From positions 1-48,009 of the forward strand of contig QZIK01000048.1 in assembly GCA_003599015.1 (NCBI GenBank): a DNA stretch of 48,009 nt. Direction: 5' to 3'. The stretch is from Desulfobacteraceae bacterium (GTDB lineage Bacteria; Desulfobacterota; DSM-4660; Desulfatiglandales; Desulfatiglandaceae). Made by a program: the position numbers and the translations under genes. Shown here piece after piece: positions 9,362 through 19,704 of this stretch. A model generated the notes under the pieces. The model was not told the DNA's origin. It made no database searches and saw nothing but the letters and a program-made list of their open reading frames with translations. Position 1 is the stretch's first letter. Each line of letters begins with the position of its first letter.

Positions 9362-10735
9362 CTATCTGGCCCACAGAAAGAGCGTTATCAGTCCCAGATA
9401 AATGAAAATTCCAAGGATATCATTGGAGGTTGCAACAAAAGGGCCTGTGCCGAGAGCAGGATCAACCTTCATTCTCTTTAGGAGCAGCGGGATGGCTGAT
9501 CCTGCAAAACCGGAAAAAAGGATGATTGACACAAGCGCCAACCCCACCACCGCCCCCAGGGGCGGATCGGAAAGCCATGTTCCTACAACCAGAGCGAGAA
9601 TTGACCCGCATATCAATCCGTTTATCAAGGCTACCCTCAGCTCCACCCACAGCCTTTTCCAGATCTTGACCATGCTTATATCACCGGTGGCAAGTCCGCG
9701 GACTACAACTATCGCAGCCTGAGTACCGCTGTTGCCGCCCATGGCCATTATCACCGGGAAAAAAAAGGACAGCGCCACCACCTTGGCCAGAGACCCCTCA
9801 AAACGACTTATCACAAACGCGGCAACCAGTTCTCCCAGCAGGGCACCCAGCAGCCAGGGAAGTCTGGCCTTTGATATAACCGTCGGAGAGCTCTCTGTTA
9901 TATCCTGAGGAAGAATACCGGCTATGATGGCTATATCCTCATCCGTCTCCTCCTCCATTACATCCACAATGTCGTCATGGGTTATCCGGCCTACCAGCCG
10001 GTGTTTATTATCTACAACGGGAATGCTCACAAGATCGTATTTTTTGACCAGCCGGACAACTTCCTCCTGGTCGGCATCAGCTTTTACTGAAACCACATCA
10101 GGATCCATGATCTCCCTTATCTTTTGATCCGGCTGCTCCAGTACCAGGTCACTTAAGGCAACCACACCAACAAGACGGCCATAGCCGTCAACCACCCAAA
10201 CAGAATAAACCCTTTCAACCTCCTCTTTTTTGCGCCTGATTGTATCAATAGCATCCTGTACCGTTGCATCGGCCTGAACAGCAACAAATTCGAGGGCCAT
10301 GATACCGCCCGCCGAATCATCGCGGTAAGGCAGAAGTTTTTCCAGATCCCTTGATGTCTCATCGTCAACCGTCTCTATGATTTGCCGGGCCCTGTCCTCA
10401 GGCAGATCGCCCAGAAGGTCCGCCGCGTCATCAGAGTCAAGCTCTTCTACTATATCGCTGATAACCTCATTGTCCAGATCCTCAAGCAGCCTTCCCTGAA
10501 CAGGAGGCTCTATCTCCACAAGGATGTCAGCCGCCCCTTCCGGCTCCAGGAGATCAAAGATGAAAAGGCGCTCATCATGATCCAGATGTTCGAGAAGATC
10601 CGCCACATCAGCCGGCGCCAGCTCTTCTATGAGTTTTTTGAGTGCATCCGTATCATGCCCCTCCACCAGGGACTTTACGTGATCAACCAGCCTTTCATTT
10701 ATGGTTTCACCATTCGACACAGCATTATCCCTCAC
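9362..10735 (-). CDS. mgtE: Magnesium transporter MgtE
   Basis: MgtE N-domain (LAPADVADLLEHL, LPEDRARQIIE), CBS pair, and C-terminal TM domain with MAMGGNSGTQAAIVVVRGLATGDI. Confidence 0.95.
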   Translation of the reverse strand: MRDNAVSNGETINERLVDHVKSLVEGHDTDALKKLIEELAPADVADLLEHLDHDERLFIFDLLEPEGAADILVEIEPPVQGRLLEDLDNEVISDIVEELDSDDAADLLGDLPEDRARQIIETVDDETSRDLEKLLPYRDDSAGGIMALEFVAVQADATVQDAIDTIRRKKEEVERVYSVWVVDGYGRLVGVVALSDLVLEQPDQKIREIMDPDVVSVKADADQEEVVRLVKKYDLVSIPVVDNKHRLVGRITHDDIVDVMEEETDEDIAIIAGILPQDITESSPTVISKARLPWLLGALLGELVAAFVISRFEGSLAKVVALSFFFPVIMAMGGNSGTQAAIVVVRGLATGDISMVKIWKRLWVELRVALINGLICGSILALVVGTWLSDPPLGAVVGLALVSIILFSGFAGSAIPLLLKRMKVDPALGTGPFVATSNDILGIFIYLGLITLFLWAR

Positions 10736-10765
10736 TTTTTATCCGTTCGAAGATATCCAGTCCTA

Positions 10766-11779
10766 TTACAGCTTGAGTCTCTTGATCTGCCTCAAGACGA
10801 ACCTTGACAACCCGTCTGTTCCTCGCGCAGCCTCCAGAACATTTTCAAGCGGAACCTCAGCCCTGCCAGCACTCTTGTGGCCGCCACCGGAACCTCCTAT
10901 TTTTTTTGAAATCCTTTGGGCCGCCCTTCCGGCATCACCTTTAAGCCCTGCATTCCTGAAAATCACAATAAGTCTGTCGTCAAACAGACCTGATGCAATG
11001 CTCCATGTGGCTTCGGCAAGCTTCATGAAGAAATCCGCCACAAGCACAAGCACATCCGGGCTCTCGACCCTGTCCATGTAAGTGAAGGCAACGCCTTTGT
11101 AAAACAGAACCCTTTCCATGGCAAGCTTATAGCTTTCCAGCGTCCGGCGGGTCATTTCTGAAGATTCTATTTTTTTTATGATATTCATGTTGGCGAAAGG
11201 ATAAAGATACCTGAGGGCATTTATATCGTTTGAAAGAGATCCTTTGACGAAATCTCCGGTATCTGTCTTTATTCCGTAAAAAAGAGCAGTGGCAAGACGA
11301 GCCGAGGGCCTTATCTTTGCGGCCCTCAGAAGCTCTGTCATGATGGTGGAATTCGCTCCGTACTGTTCCCTTATATCAACAAAAAGGCCCGTAGTCTGAG
11401 GATTGACAGGATGATGGTCTATAACTATATCAAACCTGCGGCGGCTGAACTCCTGATGGTGTGACGGTTGTGAATCAACAAGCGCCCATCTGGTAAATCG
11501 TTCTGGCTCAATCTCGCTTACAGGCTTAAGCTCAATCTTGAGAAGCCGTATCATGGCAAGATTGTCGGCCCGCTGGATGGTGTTTACGTGAAAAACATCT
11601 ATCTTCTTTGCCCGCCTCCAGAAGATACGCCTGAGAGCCAGAGCGCTTGCCATTGCATCAGGATCCGCATCAATCAGAACGGCAAGGGAATCATCGCCTG
11701 TAACAAGCTCCCGAAGTCTCCTGACCCTCTCCAAGGCCGTTGTGGATTTTGGAAAAGGGTGATCCATGAGATCTACCAA
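10766..11779 (-). CDS. DHH-family phosphoesterase (NrnA/RecJ-like)
   Basis: LIDADPDAMASALAL, VDSQPSH, IDHHPV and the C-terminal GGSGGGHKSAGRAE (DHHA1-like) motif. Confidence 0.85.
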   Translation of the reverse strand: MVDLMDHPFPKSTTALERVRRLRELVTGDDSLAVLIDADPDAMASALALRRIFWRRAKKIDVFHVNTIQRADNLAMIRLLKIELKPVSEIEPERFTRWALVDSQPSHHQEFSRRRFDIVIDHHPVNPQTTGLFVDIREQYGANSTIMTELLRAAKIRPSARLATALFYGIKTDTGDFVKGSLSNDINALRYLYPFANMNIIKKIESSEMTRRTLESYKLAMERVLFYKGVAFTYMDRVESPDVLVLVADFFMKLAEATWSIASGLFDDRLIVIFRNAGLKGDAGRAAQRISKKIGGSGGGHKSAGRAEVPLENVLEAARGTDGLSRFVLRQIKRLKL

Positions 11780-11895
11780 TTCTGATTTCCCCCCTTTTAC
11801 TGAGCCAATGCCTGTAAGGCCCTGAAGACGTTTATCCCCGATGTCAGAAACCTATATCAGGAAATGACACAATGCAAACTCAAACATGCATCTCC

Positions 11896-12705
11896 CTACC
11901 AGGGCCAGAATCTCTCAAGAGTCGCGATGCTTGGATCTATATCCTCTCTTGTGTGGGGCTCAATGGTCATAACCGGTCTTTTGTTCCTGTTCTTTTCAAG
12001 CCATCTGAAAAGCAGCGGAAAATCAACGGTACCCTTACCAATGGCCAGATGTTCATCTCTTATTCCATTATTGTCATGGAGATGCAGTTGATGGAGAAAT
12101 TCGCCAAGCACCTGGAGCCATCGTTCAAGGGATACCGAACTGAAGGCTGCCTGGTGGCCGACATCCAGGCAGAACCCCACCTGTTCCCTGGCCAGGGCCT
12201 TGAAGAGGTCTAAAAGCTCTTCAGGACTGTTCTCAAACACATTCTCAAGCACCAGCCGGCCCCCTTCATCTGCCACACGGGAGCCGAACCATCTCCACAC
12301 GGAAAAGCTGTATTCAAGCCATTTATCCTTCATGTGGCGGTACCTTCTGTCCTCATAGGCAGCATGGCACACAACGGTCCTTGGTTTAAGAATCTTCACT
12401 ACATCAATTACCTGCTGGAGTCTCTTTCTGACCACTCCTCTCACCAGCTGGTCCGGAGATCCCGGCGCTATATCCATGAAAGGGGCATGAACCGTTACAG
12501 TAAGACCTCTTTCTTTAAGGATTCCGGCCATCCCTTCAAGGTTTTTATGGTTCAGGCTGTCCAGTGCTTCCGAATCAAAGCTTATCTCCGGATTCAGTCT
12601 TTTTTCCAGAAACATGGAAAGGGAGTCCCCGGCAAACATTGCGTATGGTATCCCCACATGTACCATTCCAAGGATATTTCTTTTCTCTGTCATGATTGAC
12701 AACAC
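11896..12705 (-). CDS. Sugar phosphate isomerase/epimerase-like TIM-barrel protein (AP endonuclease 2 family)
   Basis: VHAPFMDIAPGS, VCHAAYED, LVLENVFENSPEELLDLF, FCLDVGHQAAF, LHLHDNNG, MTIEPHT. Confidence 0.8.
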   Translation of the reverse strand: MLSIMTEKRNILGMVHVGIPYAMFAGDSLSMFLEKRLNPEISFDSEALDSLNHKNLEGMAGILKERGLTVTVHAPFMDIAPGSPDQLVRGVVRKRLQQVIDVVKILKPRTVVCHAAYEDRRYRHMKDKWLEYSFSVWRWFGSRVADEGGRLVLENVFENSPEELLDLFKALAREQVGFCLDVGHQAAFSSVSLERWLQVLGEFLHQLHLHDNNGIRDEHLAIGKGTVDFPLLFRWLEKNRNKRPVMTIEPHTREDIDPSIATLERFWPW

Positions 12706-12802
12706 CTTCCCGGCGGACTATATATCCCCCCAATCGCTATCATTCAAGAGGAATTCAAGCGCATTTAAAAAACACAACCAATAAATTGATCCGTTAAAGT
12801 CT

Positions 12803-13165
12803 ATGAAAAAGGCACTGTTTTCAACCCTGTTATCAGCTTTGGTTATACCCGGCCTCGGGCAGATCATAAACCACCGCCCTATAAAAGGCCTTATCATACT
12901 GGGCCTTGTTACGGTTTTGTTCCTGGGAGGGATTTTTTCCCTGTACCTTGCCCTTGTTGAGGCAATGACTACTCAGCCGGCCGGCCATGTGCACAGCTTA
13001 TCCCTAAACTTAATACTTCATGAAGCAGACATGATCTTTCCCGTACTGTTTGGGACCGCATTCATAACGTTGTGGCTTTTCTCTGTCGTTGACGCATTCA
13101 GAGACGGCAGGAAGCTGGAACAAAAAGAAAACAGGACAGCAAATGAGATACTATCTGATAGATGA
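12803..13165 (+). CDS. Small membrane protein
   Basis: Hydrophobic ORF MKKALFSTLLSALVIPGLGQIINHRPIKGLIILGLV; its 3' end overlaps the next gene. Confidence 0.6.
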   Translation: MKKALFSTLLSALVIPGLGQIINHRPIKGLIILGLVTVLFLGGIFSLYLALVEAMTTQPAGHVHSLSLNLILHEADMIFPVLFGTAFITLWLFSVVDAFRDGRKLEQKENRTANEILSDR

Positions 13166-13475
13166 AATATCCCCCGACCACATTAAAACGGCCAAGGATT
13201 TTCTGAAAGAAACTGCCCTGTCTTCAGGCATTGAATCAATTTTCTGGGTTAGTTTGCCTCATGATCTGCTAACCGGCAGCCAGTACGAACACACAGGATG
13301 CAGACCTCATGTCTTTGCCGTTGAAACAGGCCCAAGCTGGATAAAATTTGAACTCTTTATCAGGTCGCTTACAACCATGAGATGCACCTGTCCGTCCTAC
13401 TGCTCCAAGCAACAGGCGGAATTTATCCTCAACTTTGCAGAGGCAATGATTGCAAAGTTGGGGATCAGGACCTGA
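13143..13475 (+). CDS. Conserved hypothetical protein
   Basis: MRYYLIDEISPDHIKTAKDFL...; internal ATG at 13143 preferred; overlaps the upstream gene by 23 nt. Confidence 0.55.
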   Translation: MRYYLIDEISPDHIKTAKDFLKETALSSGIESIFWVSLPHDLLTGSQYEHTGCRPHVFAVETGPSWIKFELFIRSLTTMRCTCPSYCSKQQAEFILNFAEAMIAKLGIRT

Positions 13476-13513
13476 ACCCTTTTCCCTCACAGGAGCCTTA
13501 TTTTTCGAGGGCT

Positions 13514-13557
13514 GCCTCAGGCAGAGTTTCTAAATGACAAGCACTCTGCCTGCAGGC
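13514..13557. terminator. Hairpin between convergent genes
   Basis: GCCTCAGGCAGAG ... CTCTGCCTGCAGGC inverted repeat with one bulge, between the 13475 and 13560 gene ends. No strong T-tract. Confidence 0.4.
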
Positions 13558-13559
13558 CT

Positions 13560-13958
13560 CTATTTTCTCATCAGCAGTACTGCTATCCGGTCCTTGATAG
13601 CCATGGAGGCGCCTTCATCCCCCATAATGCCGACCCTTATGACAACCTCTGTTTCCTTGGGCGATTTATATGTAAGGGAGAGTTTGACGGCCTGGCCATC
13701 TGCCCTTGTTCCCTCTATCTTTCCCCCTGTCAGGTCATGCTTTGAATCCGTTATGGTAATACCCAACTCGGCCAGGGCCTTATTACTGGCGTCCCAAGTC
13801 TCTATAAAGGGATATTCATAAACTACCTCCAGGGTGCCGTTAAGGTATTTGAATCCCGCCACACCAGCAGCCGTACCAGCGCCGAAGATCACCAGAGTGC
13901 CGCACCCCGCCATAAGCAGGAGCAAAGGAATAACAGCCAGATATCTAACCATTCTCAT
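13560..13958 (-). CDS. DUF3568-like lipoprotein
   Basis: Lipobox LLLMAGC; TLEVVYEYPFIETWDASNKALAELGITITDSKHD pattern. Start at MRMVRY. Confidence 0.7.
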   Translation of the reverse strand: MRMVRYLAVIPLLLLMAGCGTLVIFGAGTAAGVAGFKYLNGTLEVVYEYPFIETWDASNKALAELGITITDSKHDLTGGKIEGTRADGQAVKLSLTYKSPKETEVVIRVGIMGDEGASMAIKDRIAVLLMRK

Positions 13959-14111
13959 ATGTTTCAATCTCCTTTCAAGCCGGCCGGAGCCTCTGGTCAT
14001 ATTTTTAATCCCCCTGCCGACAACTGTCAACCCATAGCTTTGGGTTTGACTTATTATGATGGATTTGTTAATTATCAGCGTTTCGCATCAGCCTTATCGG
14101 AGGAATAAAAA

Positions 14112-16904
14112 ATGGACTACAAACAAACCCTTAATCTCCCTTTAACCGCATTCCCGATGAAGGCCAATCTGGTCAAAAATGAACCCGAAATCCTTAACTA
14201 TTGGGACAAAATAAAGGCTTACAGCATAATCAGGGAGCGATCCAGGGGACGGCCGCAATATATGTTACATGACGGCCCGCCCTATGCTAACGGCAATATC
14301 CATATGGGTACAGCCTTCAACAAGATCCTCAAGGATATAATAGTAAAGTCAAGACAGATGGCAGGCTTTGACGCGCCTTATGTTCCCGGATGGGACTGTC
14401 ACGGGCTGCCCATCGAACACAAGGTTGATACTGAACTGGGAGCAAAAAAAGCTTCAATGACCCAGGTGGAGATCAGAAAGTACTGCAGGAAATACGCAGA
14501 AAAATTCATTGACATCCAACGGAGTGAATTCAAAAGACTTGGAGTGCTTGGGGAGTGGGAAAGACCTTACCTGACCATGAACTATGCCTACGAAGCAACC
14601 ATAGTCAGGGAGTTCGGAAAATTCGCACTGAACGGCAGCCTTATACGCAGCAAAAAACCCATATACTGGTGCATATCATGCAGGACTGCACTCGCTGAAG
14701 CAGAAGTTGAATACGGACCGCATACCTCGCCGTCTATCTTCGTTAAGTTTCCCATGATCTCGGATATGGGTCGTCTGGACAAAAACCTTGAGGGAAAACA
14801 GGTATTCATCGTCATATGGACCACCACACCCTGGACCCTCCCGGCTAATTTGGCCGTGGCTCTTCATCCTGATGTCGAATATGCGGCGGTTGAGACGGAA
14901 CAGGGCGAGGTTTTGATTCTGGCGGCATCTTTGCTGGATCAGTGCATGGAAACATTTGGGATCAAGAACTACAGGATTCTTTTCGTGTTTAAAGGAGAGA
15001 CCCTTGAACGATACGAGGCCGGGCATCCTCTTTATGACAGATCCTCTCTAATAGTGCTGGCGCCATATGTAAGCCTGGACACGGGAACAGGTTGTGTACA
15101 CACGGCACCGGGCCACGGGCGTGAAGATTATGAAACCGGTCTCCTCTATGGTCTGGATGCCTATTCTCCGGTTGACGACTACGGTCGCTTCACACAAGAC
15201 GTCGAATATTTTTCCGGCCTTACGGTTTTTGAGGCAAACTCCGCCATAAACAGGAAACTTTCTGAGGACGGAAGACTACTTAAAGAACAGTCTATAACCC
15301 ATGAATATCCCCACTGCTGGCGCTGTAAGCGGCCTGTTATATTCCGTTCCACCGAACAGTGGTTCATATCCATGGAGAGTCAAAACCTGAGGGGAACCGC
15401 CCTCAAGGCAATAAACGAGGTCAGGTGGATACCCTCCTGGGGAAAGGAAAGGATTTACGGGATGATAGCGAACCGTCCCGACTGGTGCATATCAAGGCAG
15501 AGGGCGTGGGGGGTCCCCATCACAGTATTTTTCTGTAGAGATTGCGGCAAGATCCTTATAAATCAAGAGATCATTGATCATGTCGCAGCCCTCATGGAGA
15601 AAGAGGGTGCCGACGTTTGGTTCAGCCTGCCGGAGGAAAAGCTTTTGCCCGGAGGGACCTCATGTCCTTACTGCGGTTCTTCCAGCTTCAGAAAGGAAAC
15701 CGATATACTGGATGTCTGGTTTGACTCCGGGGTCAGCTACGCTGCCGTTATGGAGCGCAGGGACTATCTGAGAAGCCCGGCCGACCTTTATCTTGAGGGC
15801 AGCGATCAACACCGGGGATGGTTTCACAGCTCGCTTTTATGCTCTGCAGGGACAAGGGGCAAGGCCCCGTATAAAAGCGTTCTCACACATGGCTTTGTAG
15901 TGGACGGCTCCGGCAAGGCGATGCACAAATCAGCCGGAAACGTTATAGCCCCTGAAGATCTTATAAAGAGATACGGCGCGGAAATCATAAGGCTATGGGT
16001 AGCGGCAGAAGACTATAGAGATAACATAAGGCTCTCCGAGGAGATACTCCAGAGGCTTACTGAAGCCTATCGCCGGATTCGAAATACTTGTAGATATCTC
16101 CTTGGAAACCTTTCAGATTTTAACCAGGCAACCGACTCTGTGCCCTTCAGGGAAATGGAGGAGATTGACAGATGGGCGCTTGACAGACTTTCACGGCTGG
16201 ACGAAAGACTTACCAAGGCCTATGATGACTTTGAGTTCCATCTGGTCTATCACGGGATCCACAATTTCTGCGTCCTTGATCTTTCCTCTTTTTATCTGGA
16301 CATCATCAAGGACAGGCTTTACACAGCTCCCAAAAATTCCAGAGAGAGGCGTTCCGGCCAGACTGCAATGAACATAATCCTGGAGGCCCTGGTGAGGCTT
16401 ATGGCTCCTATTCTCTCATTCACCGCAGAGGAAATCTGGGGCTACATGGGAAAAGAAGGAAGGACCGAGAGCATCCATGCGGATATATTCCTCCCCCTCA
16501 ACCCTGATTTCAGGGATAATGAGCTTGCCGAGCGCTGGGAAGGCATCACGGCCGTTAGAAAGGAAGTCACAAAGGCTCTGGAGATAAGCAGAAAGGACAA
16601 ACTTATAGGTCATCCCCTTGATGCTGCCGTGACAATAGGTCTTCCACCAGAAATATTAGGCAAATTAATTCCTTATGAATATAAGTTGAGATCTATCTTT
16701 ATCGTTTCTTCAGTTGTTCTCAAGGATTCGGATGCGGTTGTCGGCGGTCATCAGAGCGAGACTATGCCGGGGGTAAAGATTCTGGTTTCACCCTCAGGCG
16801 ACCCCAAATGCGACCGCTGCTGGGTCAGGGACCCTTCCGTCGGCCAATACAAAGAACATCCGACCATATGCTACAGATGTCTTTCTTCACTTAATCAGAA
16901 CTGA
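14112..16904 (+). CDS. ileS: Isoleucyl-tRNA synthetase
   Basis: [56 protein letters not shown] and C-terminal zinc motif CDRCWVR...CYRC. Confidence 0.98.
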   Translation: MDYKQTLNLPLTAFPMKANLVKNEPEILNYWDKIKAYSIIRERSRGRPQYMLHDGPPYANGNIHMGTAFNKILKDIIVKSRQMAGFDAPYVPGWDCHGLPIEHKVDTELGAKKASMTQVEIRKYCRKYAEKFIDIQRSEFKRLGVLGEWERPYLTMNYAYEATIVREFGKFALNGSLIRSKKPIYWCISCRTALAEAEVEYGPHTSPSIFVKFPMISDMGRLDKNLEGKQVFIVIWTTTPWTLPANLAVALHPDVEYAAVETEQGEVLILAASLLDQCMETFGIKNYRILFVFKGETLERYEAGHPLYDRSSLIVLAPYVSLDTGTGCVHTAPGHGREDYETGLLYGLDAYSPVDDYGRFTQDVEYFSGLTVFEANSAINRKLSEDGRLLKEQSITHEYPHCWRCKRPVIFRSTEQWFISMESQNLRGTALKAINEVRWIPSWGKERIYGMIANRPDWCISRQRAWGVPITVFFCRDCGKILINQEIIDHVAALMEKEGADVWFSLPEEKLLPGGTSCPYCGSSSFRKETDILDVWFDSGVSYAAVMERRDYLRSPADLYLEGSDQHRGWFHSSLLCSAGTRGKAPYKSVLTHGFVVDGSGKAMHKSAGNVIAPEDLIKRYGAEIIRLWVAAEDYRDNIRLSEEILQRLTEAYRRIRNTCRYLLGNLSDFNQATDSVPFREMEEIDRWALDRLSRLDERLTKAYDDFEFHLVYHGIHNFCVLDLSSFYLDIIKDRLYTAPKNSRERRSGQTAMNIILEALVRLMAPILSFTAEEIWGYMGKEGRTESIHADIFLPLNPDFRDNELAERWEGITAVRKEVTKALEISRKDKLIGHPLDAAVTIGLPPEILGKLIPYEYKLRSIFIVSSVVLKDSDAVVGGHQSETMPGVKILVSPSGDPKCDRCWVRDPSVGQYKEHPTICYRCLSSLNQN

Positions 16905-16915
16905 CGGAGAAGAAT

Positions 16916-17398
16916 GTGAACAGGACCACCACGTTATTGATATCTCCGGCCCTGGCGGTGGCGGTCCTGGATCAGTTGACCAAGTATATGGTTGTTCAGG
17001 GTCTTAAGCTTCACTCATCGGTGGAGTTAATACAAGGTTTTTTAAATCTGGTCCACGTCAGAAACCGCGGCATAGCATTTGGAATGTTTCACGGGCTTTC
17101 ATCAGGGACAATCTCCTATATACTTGCTGCCGTAAGCATACTTGCCATAATTGTGATAAGCTGTTTCGCAGTAAAGCACAGCAATGGATCTCGCATCATG
17201 ACCGCGGCGCTTTCCCTTATAGTCGGAGGCGCTGCCGGCAATCTGATTGACAGGCTCAGGATCGGTGAAGTTATTGACTTTATTGATGTCTATATCGGCA
17301 CATATCACTGGCCTGCATTTAATGTGGCTGATTCGGCCATCACTATGGGCACATTTTTATTTATAGCGGGACATCTCTTTAACAAAAACAGGGCTTAG
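16916..17398 (+). CDS. lspA: Lipoprotein signal peptidase II
   Basis: DQLTKYMV, GGAAGNLIDRLRIGEVIDFID, WPAFNVADSAITMG. Confidence 0.96.
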   Translation: MNRTTTLLISPALAVAVLDQLTKYMVVQGLKLHSSVELIQGFLNLVHVRNRGIAFGMFHGLSSGTISYILAAVSILAIIVISCFAVKHSNGSRIMTAALSLIVGGAAGNLIDRLRIGEVIDFIDVYIGTYHWPAFNVADSAITMGTFLFIAGHLFNKNRA

Positions 17399-17410
17399 CA
17401 GGATCAACAG

Positions 17411-18199
17411 ATGTTGCCTGAATTATTTTCTATCGGACCTTTGACAGTTCACAGTTACGGACTACTGGTAGCATTGGGATTCCTCACCGGAATAATTATA
17501 ACTGTTCGGATTGGAAGAACCGAGGGCATAAACCCTCAACTGATAATGGATCTTACCTTTATCCTTGTTGTTTCTGCAATTGCAGGATCCAGGATCTTAT
17601 ATGTTCTTATAAATCTTTCCCACTACAAAACGAATCCACTAGATATCTTCAAGATATGGGAGGGAGGTCTGGTTTTTTCCGGTGGAGTAACCGTTGCAGC
17701 CCTTTCACTGGTATGGTATGCAAAAAGAAAGTCCTTAAACCTCCTCAAGACCGCAGATCTTTTTGCTCCAGGCGTTGCTGTCGGGCAGGCCATAGGTCGT
17801 CTTGGATGCCTCATGGCAGGATGCTGTTACGGGGTTGTCACAGATGAGCCATGGTCTATAATATTTACTCATCCCAAGTCGCTCGCTCCATTGAATATAC
17901 CACTTCATCCGACCCAGATATATTCATCCGTCATCGGAGCATGTATCTTCCTGGTTCTCTTCATCCTTTACAGATACAGAAAGTATGACGGACAGGTGGC
18001 CCTTTGGTTCCTTATACTGCACAGCACGGCGCGGCTTTTTGTAGAAAGGTTCAGGGGGGATGACAGGGGGCTGGTTACTGAAGGAATGACCGCCACCCAG
18101 TTTCTTTCCCTGCTTATCCTCATTTTTTCCGTAATAGCGCTGACGGTTTTAAAGAAAAGGGCAAAAAAGGCATCTCCGGATGGCAGGAACCATTCATGA
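17411..18199 (+). CDS. lgt: Prolipoprotein diacylglyceryl transferase
   Basis: GGLVFSGG, GQAIGRLGCLMAGCCYG, HPTQIYSS, RFRGDDRG. Confidence 0.96.
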   Translation: MLPELFSIGPLTVHSYGLLVALGFLTGIIITVRIGRTEGINPQLIMDLTFILVVSAIAGSRILYVLINLSHYKTNPLDIFKIWEGGLVFSGGVTVAALSLVWYAKRKSLNLLKTADLFAPGVAVGQAIGRLGCLMAGCCYGVVTDEPWSIIFTHPKSLAPLNIPLHPTQIYSSVIGACIFLVLFILYRYRKYDGQVALWFLILHSTARLFVERFRGDDRGLVTEGMTATQFLSLLILIFSVIALTVLKKRAKKASPDGRNHS

Positions 18200-19687
18200 C
18201 AAGGAGTTTCGCAAACTCTCCCTCCACAGGTAGAGGACAATGCCTGTTGCTACGGCAGCATTGAGGGAGTCAATGCCTGCCTCCATGGGAATCGAAACAA
18301 GATCGCACTTCCTCAGATTTTCAGGGAGTCCCATCCCTTCCAGCCCTGCAACCAGACAGAAGGAGGATGGAAATCGAAATTCTGAGATATTCCTTCCTTC
18401 CGGTGAAAGAAGTAGCAGCGAAGATCTGCTGCCGCTCAACTCAGTGATGGAAGGCCCCTGACAAAGAGGCACCCGCATTAGAGCGCTTCCGGCAGCCCTT
18501 GCCGATTTTGGGAGAAATGGATGGGCGGCCTCTTTGAGGATAACGACCCTTGAAACCCCAAATGCCGCTGCCGACCTTATGGCTGCACCCACGTTGGCCG
18601 GGTCCTGAAACGGAACAATAAGCGTGCACCCTTCTACAGGATCGGTTTCATTCCAAACATGCATGGGGTCAACCTTGACAAGGAGTATGGGGCTTCTGGT
18701 ACCATGGATATCCACCTGTCTGAAAAGTTCAGGCTTAAGCTCGATATGCCTTATACCCTGGGCGTCAGCCTCATAATGCATATTCTCTCCGGATGAAAAC
18801 AGAAGGGCTTCGCATTGTTCAGGAAAATCGCGGAGCACCTCCCTTACGTGCCGGCCGCCGGATATAAGCGCTAGGCCGTATTTTTTTATGCCTCTTGCCC
18901 CATGCAATGCCATTAGCATCTTGAATGATTCGTTGTTTGTGCTTGTAATCACCTTTGTCCCGGCTAAATAAAAAGAGGAATCGCCAGCCCCACCGGATAG
19001 GGCATGAAAATACGGATCGGCGCCCTGAATATGGCTCATAGAACGCCTGTTGAACACCAGAAGTCTTCTTTTATGCGGCGAGTCGGGTATGGAATAGGCC
19101 AGATCTTTTTCAAGGTCAAAGCTTTGGCCGAAACGCTCCTTTGCGTCCGCAATCTCCCTGTCGCAGTTGGGGCCTTTCATGAGAATCACTTTTCCACCCT
19201 CCGGGAGAAAGTCCTTAACCCGCTGGAGAGTTCCTGCCGCGGTCTCCAGCGCCCTGGTTATAACACCTGAAACAGGCATGTCAAAACGGCCGGATATCTT
19301 ATGGGGATAGACATCCACTCCTTTGAATCCCAGCAGGGCGCAAGCCTCCTTCAAAAAGGAAACCCGCCTGGCTCTTCCCTCGGAAAGTATCATTTCAATC
19401 TCAGGCCGGACTATCTTGATCGGAATGCCTGGAAAGCCTGCGCCCGTGCCTATGTCCAGTAGTGGTGACGGAAGCTCAACAAGACCCGGCACAAGGGCAC
19501 AGTCAACGTAGTGCTTTATGACCGTGCTTTCAAAGCTCTTTATTCTTGTAAGGTCAAGTTCCTGGTTTCTCCTCCTCAAGAGGCCGTCAAAACGCCAGAA
19601 AAGCTCGTATTGATCCCTGGAAAGTGCTAGATTGCTTTTTTGAAAAATCTCTACAAGGTATTTTAAACTAGGTGCAGGGCGCGCCAT
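18194..19687 (-). CDS. Fusion of RsmG (GidB)-type 16S rRNA methyltransferase with a SpoU/TrmH-family RNA 2'-O-methyltransferase
   Basis: N-terminus has RsmG features (LLDIGTGAGFPGIPIKI, ITRALETA). C-terminus has SpoU motifs (DPANVGAAIRSAAAFGV, GLEGMGLPE, IPMEAGIDSLNAAVATGIVLY). One uninterrupted 497-aa frame. Confidence 0.88.
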   Translation of the reverse strand: MARPAPSLKYLVEIFQKSNLALSRDQYELFWRFDGLLRRRNQELDLTRIKSFESTVIKHYVDCALVPGLVELPSPLLDIGTGAGFPGIPIKIVRPEIEMILSEGRARRVSFLKEACALLGFKGVDVYPHKISGRFDMPVSGVITRALETAAGTLQRVKDFLPEGGKVILMKGPNCDREIADAKERFGQSFDLEKDLAYSIPDSPHKRRLLVFNRRSMSHIQGADPYFHALSGGAGDSSFYLAGTKVITSTNNESFKMLMALHGARGIKKYGLALISGGRHVREVLRDFPEQCEALLFSSGENMHYEADAQGIRHIELKPELFRQVDIHGTRSPILLVKVDPMHVWNETDPVEGCTLIVPFQDPANVGAAIRSAAAFGVSRVVILKEAAHPFLPKSARAAGSALMRVPLCQGPSITELSGSRSSLLLLSPEGRNISEFRFPSSFCLVAGLEGMGLPENLRKCDLVSIPMEAGIDSLNAAVATGIVLYLWRESLRNSLS

Positions 19688-19704
19688 AACGGTATCTCTT
19701 GATC

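Noticed and set aside
10736-10765. Possible Mg riboswitch before mgtE
   Set aside because: Only 30 bp separate mgtE from the upstream DHH gene; no room for a riboswitch.
13514-13557. Inverted repeat as a regulatory operator
   Set aside because: It lies between two convergent gene ends, so a terminator-like role is more economical.
14031-14111. Possible T-box leader for ileS
   Set aside because: The ~80-bp gap is too short and no T-box sequence was seen.
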